Source: a bacterium
GTDB lineage: Bacteria > Ratteibacteria > UBA8468 > B48-G9 > JAFGKM01
Direction of reading: 5' to 3'
NCBI GenBank assembly: GCA_029548585.1
Contig: JAKPNC010000040.1
Span: 1 to 12,891 of the forward strand
Length of the DNA stretch: 12,891 nucleotides
Within the stretch, counting starts at the first letter, position 1. Each line of letters begins with the position of its first letter. Positions 6,344-12,336 of the stretch are shown here, piece after piece. The translations under genes and the position numbers were made by a program. Below the pieces are notes generated by a model that saw only the letters and a list, made by a program, of their open reading frames with translations, did not search any database and was not told the origin of the DNA.

Positions 6344-7018
6344 ATGATAAGCGTCATTATTGCCGGAGCGGGCAGCGGCAAAAGGTTCGGGAACAGGCCC
6401 AAGGCTTTTTTCAGGCTTGGCGGCAGGGAGTTGATATATTATTCTGTAGAAAACTTCTGCCCTGTGGCCGACGAGATGGTAGCGGTGCTTCCCGCCGGAT
6501 GCGAAAAGGAATGGGAGGCGAAGCTCGGGGTTACATGTCCGGGGATCAGGGTGGCCGCCGGAGGCAGTCACCGGCAGGATTCAGTTAGTAACGGCCTGGA
6601 AATGCTCTCTGACGGGGAAGGGATAGTCCTCGTGCACGATGTGGCGAGGCCTTTTTTGAGCTCTGCCCTTCTGGAGAGGATAATATCGGCGGCTGAAAAA
6701 TACGGGGCCTGCGTGCCCTGCACGGCCCTGAGCGACACTGTCAAGGAGGCTGAAGGCCCTTTTGTCGGGAGGACTCTTGACAGGAGCAGGCTTTTCCAGG
6801 TCCAGACGCCCCAGGCATTCAGGAAGGATATCCTCAGGAACGCTTACCGGCAGGCATGCGTAAGCGGTTTTTACGGAAGCGACGATTCTATCCTGGTGGA
6901 AAGGACGGACACCAGGGTTTACCTGGTTGAAGGTGAAAGGGAAAACATCAAAATAACTTACCCTGACGATCTTCAGCTTGCAAACATAATCCTTGAAAAA
7001 TGGAAAAAGGCGGAATAA
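6344..7018 (+). CDS. ispD: 2-C-methyl-D-erythritol 4-phosphate cytidylyltransferase
   Basis: IspD joins MEP and CTP to give CDP-methylerythritol in the non-mevalonate isoprenoid pathway. The 224-residue length is typical. Motifs in order are: the nucleotide-binding loop 'AGAGSGKRFGNRPKAFF' (7-23; the usual PKQF is PKAF here), 'GGSHRQDSVSNGLEML' (GG..R..SV..GL), 'LVHDVARPFL', 'ALSDTVKEA', 'QVQTPQAFRKDIL', 'YGSDDSILVE' and 'GERENIKITYPDDL'. These cover the CTP- and MEP-binding positions of the family. The ATG has an AAGGGA ribosome site at 6334-6339. ispF, a common neighbour or fusion partner, is not present. The last 19 nt overlap the start of argJ, so the two are translationally linked. The related TarI/IspD-like cytidylyltransferases share the fold, but the substrate motifs favour IspD. 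Confidence 0.9.
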   Translation: MISVIIAGAGSGKRFGNRPKAFFRLGGRELIYYSVENFCPVADEMVAVLPAGCEKEWEAKLGVTCPGIRVAAGGSHRQDSVSNGLEMLSDGEGIVLVHDVARPFLSSALLERIISAAEKYGACVPCTALSDTVKEAEGPFVGRTLDRSRLFQVQTPQAFRKDILRNAYRQACVSGFYGSDDSILVERTDTRVYLVEGERENIKITYPDDLQLANIILEKWKKAE

Positions 7019-8187
7019 CTTATCCGGAAGGATTTCTCGCGGCAGGCATGTGCGCCGGCATAAAGAAAAAGAAAGAGCACGATCTTTCTCTTCTTCTGTC
7101 AAGCGTCCCTTGCGTTGCGGCGGCCACTTTCACCACCAACAGATTCAAGTCCTACAGCCTGCTGTGGAGCCGGAAAAACATCAAAAATCCCATAAGGGCG
7201 GTCCTGGTGAACAGCGGCAACGCAAATACATGCAACGGCCAGGAAAGCCGCAGGAACACAGATCTCCTCATGGGCAGGCTGGCAGGGCTGCTTAAGGCAG
7301 AAAAAAAAGAGCTCCTCTTTGCATCCACGGGAACCATAGGCAAAAAACTCCCCTTCCAGGTTATTTCGGATGCCCTCCCCGAGCTCATGGGGCGGCTTGG
7401 CGCAGCAAACCACCAGGAGGCTGCAAGAGGTATCATGACAACCGACCTTGCCATGAAGGAATTTCATTCGGGCACGGGCATAAAGGGCAGGAAGAAAGAG
7501 GTTGTCATGGGGGCGATGGCAAAAGGTTCGGGCATGATTAATCCGTGCATGGCGACGATGCTGGCCTTCATAACCACTGATGCGGTCATAGGCAGGGAGG
7601 ACCTGCAGGAAGCCTTGTCCGGGGCCGTTGAGGATTCTTTCAACATGATAACCGTCGATAATGACATGAGCACAAACGACATGGTCGTATGTCTTGCCAA
7701 CGGGCAGGCAGGAAATCCTGCGATACGCAAGGGAAGCAGTGACTACTCTCTTTTTGCATCCTGCCTTAAGGATGTCTGCCGCCAGCTTGCAGTAAAGATC
7801 GCTTCCGACGGCGAAGGGGCCACCAAGCTCATCGAGGTCAGGGTGAAGGGAGCCTGGTCGTCCGGGGACGCCAGGAGGATTGCCAGGAAGATAGCCGGTT
7901 CGAACCTCTTCAAGTCAGCGGTTTACGGGTGCATGGCCAACTGGGGCAGGATACTTTCTTCCGCTGGCTCTGTGCGCGCCAGGATGGATACTTCGAGGAC
8001 GGAGGTTTCGATATGCGGGATAAAGGTTTTCAACGGAAATCCTCTCGATTACAATGAGCCGGAACTCGTTTCCCTGATGGCCGGCAGCAGGATAGAAGTG
8101 TGTGTTGACGTAAAGAAAGGAAACTTTGAAGCCACCGGGTGGGGTTGCGACCTCACCGAGCAGTACGTCAAGATAAACAAGGAGTGA
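7000..8187 (+). CDS. argJ: Glutamate N-acetyltransferase / ornithine acetyltransferase (ArgJ), divergent
   Basis: ArgJ recycles the acetyl group from N-acetylornithine to glutamate in the cyclic arginine pathway; some versions also use acetyl-CoA. The 395 residues include 'GFLAAGMCAGIKK', 'TFTTNRFK', 'VLVNSGNANTCNG', the oxyanion-hole segment 'ASTGTIG' (108-114), 'GIMTTDLAMKE', the self-cleavage site 'KGSGMINPCMATML' with nucleophile Thr186, 'STNDMVVCLANG', 'ASDGEGATKLIEV' (E272), 'MANWGRIL' and 'GWGCDLTEQYVKIN'. Autocleavage between Ala185 and Thr186 would give two subunits. Unusual points are PCMATML for PNMATML, 'DNDMSTND' for DGDTSTND, 'CMANWGR' for GDPNWGR, and a C-terminus ending at INKE instead of the usual IN..Y.[ST]. 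The start overlaps ispD by 19 nt with no strong ribosome site, implying coupling. Its last codons double as the ribosome site of the next gene. Confidence 0.9.
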   Translation: MEKGGITYPEGFLAAGMCAGIKKKKEHDLSLLLSSVPCVAAATFTTNRFKSYSLLWSRKNIKNPIRAVLVNSGNANTCNGQESRRNTDLLMGRLAGLLKAEKKELLFASTGTIGKKLPFQVISDALPELMGRLGAANHQEAARGIMTTDLAMKEFHSGTGIKGRKKEVVMGAMAKGSGMINPCMATMLAFITTDAVIGREDLQEALSGAVEDSFNMITVDNDMSTNDMVVCLANGQAGNPAIRKGSSDYSLFASCLKDVCRQLAVKIASDGEGATKLIEVRVKGAWSSGDARRIARKIAGSNLFKSAVYGCMANWGRILSSAGSVRARMDTSRTEVSICGIKVFNGNPLDYNEPELVSLMAGSRIEVCVDVKKGNFEATGWGCDLTEQYVKINKE

Positions 8188-8190
8188 CAA

Positions 8191-10149
8191 TTGATATCTG
8201 ACATGAAGAGGTTTTACCTCTTTTTTACCGGGGATCCCGGGAGTCTTCTCGCCAGTCTGCAGAAGGAGTCTATCGTCGAGATAGACCGTTTCCCCGAAGA
8301 TTTCGGATTCCTGTCCGGGCCGGAAGGGGCTCCGGACCTTGAAAATAAAATAGGACAGGTCCGGTACCTCGCGGATCTTCTCAGGGAAACGGAAGGCAAA
8401 GCATTTTCAGGCAGGATGGTTATAACCGAGGAAGAAGATAGGGATATTGTCAGAAGCTTTCCCCTGCAGGAGCTTTACTCCAGGTTTTCCAGTATCTCCG
8501 GCGAGAGAGACCGAAGGGCCAGGATCTGCGAAAGGATCCGCGGATTGAAGGCTGAACTGGATGCCGCCATATCCATGGATTTTTCTCCCCTGGATCTGTA
8601 CGGGATGAGAAATTTCGGTTTCTGCCTCTTCGGGCTCGATAAGAAATCGGGATATTCCCCTTCGGAAATAGCCGGGTTCAAGGCTGAAAAAACAGGGGAA
8701 ACGAGGAAGAGCATTTTCATGCTTGTAGTATTCCACAAGGATTCCAGGGAGAAGGTTTTTTCGGAGATAGAGAGGATAAAAGGCACGCCGGTTACATTGA
8801 GAAAATGGAACGTTAAACCTTCCGTGGCCATGGAAAGGCTTGACGCTCTGCTCGTGAAAAACGAGGATGCGAAGAGAAAGAAGGAAGACGAGTTGAAGGA
8901 GCTGGGCAAATACAGGAACGCCCTTTTTGTTTACCATGACCACCTGGAAAGCCTTTCAGCCTTTTATGGGGCGATGAATAAATTCGGCAGAATGAAGTTT
9001 TCCGGTGGTTTCGCAGGATGGGTCAGGGATAAAGACATTCAGAGATTAATCTCCTTCGTAAACGAATTTATGCCGGAGGCGTATCTCCACCTTGAAGAAC
9101 CTGAAGCCGGCACGGATATCCCCATAGCTCTTGAAAACTCTGTTGCCATAGAGCCCTTCGAGGTGGTCACCGACCTTTACGGCAGGCCCGTTTACAAGAA
9201 TATGGATCCCACCGGGCCGCTCTCCCTCTTCTTTATAGTATCTTTCGCTTTCTGCATAACAGATGCGGCTTACGGAGCCATACTTGCAATCATGGCCCTG
9301 ATCTTTATGAAGAAGTTTCGTTTTATGCCTTCGGTGGTCAAATTCATGAAGCTTCTCCTTTACGGGGGGATTGCCACTGTGGCCATGGGAATTATTACGG
9401 GAAGCTGGTTTGGAGACCTCCTTTCAAGGCTTCCAGGCCAATGGGCGGCAGTAAAGTTTTTGAAGTCACTTATTATCCTTGATCCGCTCGGAGGCGGGAA
9501 TAATACGTTCATCTTTCTCGGATGGGCTCTCCTGATAGGCTACGTGCAGATCGTGTGGGGATTGACGCTTAACGTCTACAATTACGTGAAATCATACGGA
9601 TTGAAAAAATCATGGGAAGCGGTCTCGCTTCTTGCCATACAGCTTCTTGTGGGAGTCATGATAGCGGTTATCTACCTGAAGCAGAGATTCTCCCTGCCTG
9701 CCTGTGCCGTCGTTGTCCCGGTTCTTCTTCTCGCCGTATCTTTCGGCGTGCTGATGGTATTAAAGGCGCGCGAGCAGAAGGGTATTGCCATGAAGCTCTT
9801 CTGGGCGTTTTACGGGGCATACAATGTCGTGGCGGGAAACCTCCTTGGAGATGTCCTCAGCTACAGCCGGCTTTTCGGGCTCGGCCTGACAACCGCGGTT
9901 CTCGGACTGGTGGTAAACGAGATGGTTTTCATGTCGAGTGGAATACCCGTGGCAGGATACATCCTTGCCGCTATCCTTTTCATTGGCGGCCACATTGGCA
10001 ACCTGATGATAAATCTCATGGGAAGCTATGTGCATACAAGCAGGCTCCAGTACCTCGAGTTTTTCACGAAGTTTTTTGAATCCGGGGGCAGGCCTTTCAA
10101 GCCTTTTTCCAGGGAGGCGAGGTATACCTGGATAGTGAAGAACAAGTAG
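8191..10149 (+). CDS. V/A-type ATP synthase subunit I (a-subunit homolog)
   Basis: Subunit I is the membrane stator that conducts H+ or Na+ between the rotating c-ring and the membrane in V/A-type ATPases. The 652-residue protein has the family plan: a soluble N-terminal half (about 1-340) with charged helical stretches at 105-125 and 220-245, then roughly 7-8 membrane segments from 343 to 610. Signatures are 'PFEVVTDLYGRPVYKNMDPT', 'FCITDAAYGAIL', 'GSWFGD' (404-409), 'GDVLSYSRLFGLGL' carrying the essential channel arginine (R560), and the end 'YVHTSRLQYLEFFTKFFE' plus 'GGRPFKPF'. TTG at 8191 is chosen because AAGGAG (8179-8184) lies 6 nt upstream; the ATG at 8203 would be 18 nt away. No other ATPase subunit is nearby, whereas subunit K normally follows. 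It starts 3 nt after the argJ stop, so it probably shares that transcript. Confidence 0.88.
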   Translation: MISDMKRFYLFFTGDPGSLLASLQKESIVEIDRFPEDFGFLSGPEGAPDLENKIGQVRYLADLLRETEGKAFSGRMVITEEEDRDIVRSFPLQELYSRFSSISGERDRRARICERIRGLKAELDAAISMDFSPLDLYGMRNFGFCLFGLDKKSGYSPSEIAGFKAEKTGETRKSIFMLVVFHKDSREKVFSEIERIKGTPVTLRKWNVKPSVAMERLDALLVKNEDAKRKKEDELKELGKYRNALFVYHDHLESLSAFYGAMNKFGRMKFSGGFAGWVRDKDIQRLISFVNEFMPEAYLHLEEPEAGTDIPIALENSVAIEPFEVVTDLYGRPVYKNMDPTGPLSLFFIVSFAFCITDAAYGAILAIMALIFMKKFRFMPSVVKFMKLLLYGGIATVAMGIITGSWFGDLLSRLPGQWAAVKFLKSLIILDPLGGGNNTFIFLGWALLIGYVQIVWGLTLNVYNYVKSYGLKKSWEAVSLLAIQLLVGVMIAVIYLKQRFSLPACAVVVPVLLLAVSFGVLMVLKAREQKGIAMKLFWAFYGAYNVVAGNLLGDVLSYSRLFGLGLTTAVLGLVVNEMVFMSSGIPVAGYILAAILFIGGHIGNLMINLMGSYVHTSRLQYLEFFTKFFESGGRPFKPFSREARYTWIVKNK

Positions 10150-10157
10150 AAAAAAAG

Positions 10158-10186
10158 TTGTCTCCATGGTTGATATGAGGTATAAT
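10158..10186 (+). promoter_or_regulatory. Candidate sigma-70 promoter for the small membrane protein gene
   Basis: TTGTCT (10158-10163, 4/6 of the -35 consensus), a 17-nt spacer and a perfect TATAAT (10181-10186) lie just after the ATPase subunit I stop. The -10 is followed by CTT, as in the two other TATAAT boxes of the window. The predicted leader is about 60 nt and ends with a very strong ribosome site, AAAGGAGGTG (10241-10250), 4 nt before the ATG. Confidence 0.55.
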
Positions 10187-10254
10187 CTTATTGTATATAT
10201 TCTTACGAGATGCCATGAAATATCCTGTGTGTTTGACAACAAAGGAGGTGCGGC

Positions 10255-10932
10255 ATGGGAAGAACGGGTATGATGGGCCAGTATCCTGATATGGCTGCCA
10301 GGTTCTGGAACGGGCTGTCGAGCCTGGTCGGGGCTGTCCTGATATTTGCTATAGGTTGGATCATAGCTAAGTTCATAAGAGTTTTGCTAACCAAGTTTTT
10401 CAAGATCATCAGTATAGATGATTTTTCAGAAAGCTCCGGTCTCAAGGCGTTTCTTGAAAAGGGAAACATAGAGAAGGAAGTATCCGACCTTCTGGGGCTG
10501 GCAATATACTGGATAATCATGCTGGCGGTTGTTTTCTTCTCCGTGGAATTTGCGGGAGTGGCAATTCCGCCTGAGGCCATAAACGGGGTCCTTGGGTTTA
10601 TTCCCAATCTGATACTCGGGTTGCTTGTATTCGTGTTTTCCATATTCCTTGGAAGCTTTTTTGCAGGCATAGTGAAGACTACTGCCGGAAACAGCGGCAT
10701 ATCCAGGGCAGAGCTTCTCGGCAAGATCACACAGACGGCCATAGTGGTCTTTGGAGTGGTCATTGCGCTTCAGCAGATAAATATAGCAGGCGAGTTTATC
10801 GCCAACGTTTTCATAATAATTCTTGCGGCCTTCTGCTTTGGAGCCGCCCTTGCATTCGCTCTGGGCGCCAAGGATATCGTCAAGAAATACCTTGAGGATT
10901 TTCTCGAAAAGAAGCCGGAAGATAAGAAGTAG
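10255..10932 (+). CDS. Small membrane protein with conserved TM-helix repeats (MscS-associated type, PF05552-like)
   Basis: The 225-residue protein has about five hydrophobic segments (22-46, 80-98, 112-140, 157-173, 183-204) and a lysine/glutamate-rich cytoplasmic tail (209-225). 'AVLIFAIGWIIAKFIRVLL' and 'LILGLLVFVFSIFLGSFFAGIV' look like two copies of the conserved TM-helix repeat that precedes the channel domain in some MscS-like proteins. The end 'FGAALAFALGAKDIVKKYLE' resembles the TM3-like 'FG.ALAFGLG.KD.A..Y' segment of such channels. The beta domain of MscS is absent, so it is either a minimal channel-like protein or a membrane organiser. Function is not established. The start is clear: AAAGGAGGTG 4 nt upstream. 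It has its own promoter and is followed by the tRNA after 29 bp without an evident terminator. Confidence 0.75.
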   Translation: MGRTGMMGQYPDMAARFWNGLSSLVGAVLIFAIGWIIAKFIRVLLTKFFKIISIDDFSESSGLKAFLEKGNIEKEVSDLLGLAIYWIIMLAVVFFSVEFAGVAIPPEAINGVLGFIPNLILGLLVFVFSIFLGSFFAGIVKTTAGNSGISRAELLGKITQTAIVVFGVVIALQQINIAGEFIANVFIIILAAFCFGAALAFALGAKDIVKKYLEDFLEKKPEDKK

Positions 10933-10961
10933 ACGCCTTGGCGTGGAGTTGCTTTCGTAAA

Positions 10962-11033
10962 GGGCGCATAGCTCAAGGGCAGAGCACTGTGCTGATAACG
11001 CAGGGGTTCGTGGTTCGAATCCACGTGCGCCCA
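10962..11033 (+). tRNA. tRNA-Ile (anticodon GAT)
   Basis: A complete cloverleaf of 72 nt can be drawn. Acceptor GGGCGCA pairs with TGCGCCC (7/7). D-stem GCTC/GAGC encloses a 7-nt loop. Anticodon stem CTGTG/CGCAG (one T-G pair) encloses loop CTGATAA with anticodon GAT. The variable loop is GGGTT, the T-stem is CGTGG/CCACG with loop TTCGAAT, and the discriminator is A. CCA is not encoded and must be added enzymatically. GAT reads AUC and AUU. It lies alone rather than in an rRNA spacer. Its 3' end is duplicated 126 bp downstream. Confidence 0.95.
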
Positions 11034-11062
11034 TTAAAGTTTGGCAAACCAGAGTTGATCGG
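11005..11062 (+). repeat. Direct repeat copy 1: 3' end of tRNA-Ile plus downstream flank
   Basis: Bases 11005-11038 (variable loop end, T-arm, 3' acceptor strand and 5 flanking bases) match 11131-11164 with a single difference (C11009 versus G11135), including 29 identical bases in a row. Weaker similarity continues about 20-25 nt into the flank (TGGCAAACC versus GGCAAGCC). Identity stronger in the tRNA part than in the flank fits selection on, or later copying from, the tRNA. Confidence 0.8.
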
Positions 11063-11078
11063 GCATGACAGGTTGCAG

Positions 11079-11120
11079 CTTCGAACCACGAAGGGGGAAG
11101 CTCCCCCTCCTAAGGAGCTT
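11079..11120 (+). other. Compact self-complementary insert between the tRNA and its 3' repeat
   Basis: Within 42 nt there are a 5-bp hairpin CTTCG/CGAAG (loop AACCA, 11079-11093), a GGGGG/CCCCC pairing (11093-11107) and a competing 7-bp stem AAGCTCC/GGAGCTT (11098-11104 with 11114-11120). In addition, TTCGAACCACGAA at 11080-11092 is the exact 13-nt reverse complement of tRNA bases 11007-11019 (variable loop and T-arm). No poly-T follows, so an ordinary intrinsic terminator is unlikely. It could be a mobile-element remnant or a structured RNA processed with the tRNA. Confidence 0.5.
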
Positions 11121-11130
11121 TAAAGCGACG

Positions 11131-11190
11131 GGTTGGTGGTTCGAATCCACGTGCGCCCATTAAAAATGTGGCAAGCCGGGGTGAATCTTT
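11131..11190 (+). repeat. Direct repeat copy 2: tRNA-Ile 3' fragment (pseudo-tRNA end)
   Basis: This copy carries the T-arm, 3' acceptor strand and discriminator of tRNA-Ile, but no 5' half that could complete a cloverleaf. Its single change (G11135) breaks the first T-stem pair. Direct repeats of a tRNA 3' end are the usual footprint of integrase att sites. Only 97 bp (11039-11135) separates the copies, so at most a decayed remnant remains. The rest of the gap to 11300 shows no gene or convincing terminator; a small ACCC/GGGT hairpin lies near 11257-11267. Confidence 0.7.
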
Positions 11191-11300
11191 TTTGAAGACA
11201 GGGTAACTTGTCAGGGCACTTTGGTTAGAAATCATTTCGTAACAACTTATCTTTAAACCCCATGGGTCTTTAATTTCTTTCCTCTTTCAGGAAACTTCAA

Positions 11301-12335
11301 ATGGAAAATATCAAGGGAACCGAAAAGAAAAAAAACGCATTTACCAGGCATATCCAGTTTATTCTTCTCCTTTACCTGGCAGGCATATGTATTCTTTACC
11401 TGGTATACCTTTTTTCCCCGAAGTATTACAGGGTTTCTGTCAGCATTGTAAGGCCTTCCGAAAAGCCTCTTTCAAAAACAGAATCAGCCGATAAGCCGGA
11501 TTCGAAGGAAGCCGCTGATGACCCTGACCTTCTTCTTTCCATCCTCAAAAGCAGGAAGATGCAGGAAGATATTATCAGCCGTTTCAATCTCCTGAAAGCA
11601 TACAGGACCAAAGACATGGATACCGCGGTTTCGATCCTTGCAAAAAGAACCCGGATAGACGGCAGGAAGAAGCATGTGATTGAACTTGTTTTCATGGATA
11701 CCGATCCCGGCAGGGCTTCACTTATAACCGGTTATTATGTTGAGAACCTCAATTCCATCATGAAGAGCATGGCTGCCGTCAATCCTTCCAGCCTGGAACA
11801 GGAGTGGATAGAAGGCAAACTGTCCGAGATAAGGGAACGCATATCACTTCTTGATGCCAGGATATCCGAACTTCAGAGCCGCTACGATATAGTCGCAGAC
11901 AGCGACCTTTCCCAGCTGACAAGGATTTCCGGAAGGCTTTCAGAGGATATATACCTTAAAACTCTCGAATTGAAGAAAATGGAATCCTCCGGAAGCGCCG
12001 GCCAGGAAGATATCACACGCCTGAAAGGAGAAATCGCCCTTCTCAGGCGAACCCTTTCCGACCTGGCATCTCTCAAGGGACTGCTTTTGCCCCTTCTCAG
12101 GGAGCTTTCGGTGCAGGAAGCCCTTTACGGATCCTTTGCAGCCCGGGTAGAAGAGGTCAGGAGGACAGAAGCTGCCTTTACTCCCGTGGCCCAGGTCGTG
12201 GATCCGGCAGGCGTTCCGGAAAGGATAACCAGGCCGGATCTCAGGCTGCTGCTGGTTATCAATACCGCGGTTTGCGGGATACTGGCATTCGTAATACTCT
12301 TTTTCGATCTCCTGAAACACCTGGGCAGCATATAA
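11301..12335 (+). CDS. Wzz/chain-length determinant family protein (polysaccharide co-polymerase)
   Basis: Proteins of this type sit in the inner membrane and set the length of O-antigen, capsule or exopolysaccharide chains with a polymerase or exporter. The 344 residues show a basic cytoplasmic N-terminus, TM1 at about 19-38, a periplasmic part with 'KYYRVSVSIVRP' (beta-rich start of the Wzz domain), long charged helices with coiled-coil character (about 165-255), then the pre-TM2 motif 'AQVVDPAGVPERITRPD' (297-313) and TM2 at about 315-336. The proline-rich motif before TM2 and the two-TM layout are typical of the family. No C-terminal tyrosine kinase domain is present. A ribosome site AGGAAA (11289-11294) lies 6 nt upstream. 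The ABC exporter begins 1 nt after the stop, so the two form an operon. A generic GumC/LPS-biosynthesis label is the alternative. Confidence 0.8.
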   Translation: MENIKGTEKKKNAFTRHIQFILLLYLAGICILYLVYLFSPKYYRVSVSIVRPSEKPLSKTESADKPDSKEAADDPDLLLSILKSRKMQEDIISRFNLLKAYRTKDMDTAVSILAKRTRIDGRKKHVIELVFMDTDPGRASLITGYYVENLNSIMKSMAAVNPSSLEQEWIEGKLSEIRERISLLDARISELQSRYDIVADSDLSQLTRISGRLSEDIYLKTLELKKMESSGSAGQEDITRLKGEIALLRRTLSDLASLKGLLLPLLRELSVQEALYGSFAARVEEVRRTEAAFTPVAQVVDPAGVPERITRPDLRLLLVINTAVCGILAFVILFFDLLKHLGSI

Positions 12336-12336
12336 A

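Noticed and set aside
6581..7102. Long minus-strand frame opposite ispD
   Set aside because: Shadow of ispD/argJ codon structure; no family resemblance or ribosome site.
10933..10944. Palindrome ACGCCTTGGCGT as a terminator after the TM-helix gene
   Set aside because: The stem is 4 bp with a 4-nt loop and no T-run follows.
10938..11123. 61-codon frame running through the tRNA gene
   Set aside because: It overlaps a clear tRNA and its repeat, has no ribosome site, and encodes nothing recognisable.
11061..11159. A second complete tRNA ending in the duplicated T-arm, with CTCCTAA (11107-11113) as an Arg CCT anticodon loop
   Set aside because: The flanking bases pair only 3 of 5, no D-arm is visible, the T-stem has a mismatch, and the 5' GGGCATG pairs poorly with TGCGCCC. 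Chance resemblance or a decayed tRNA is more likely.
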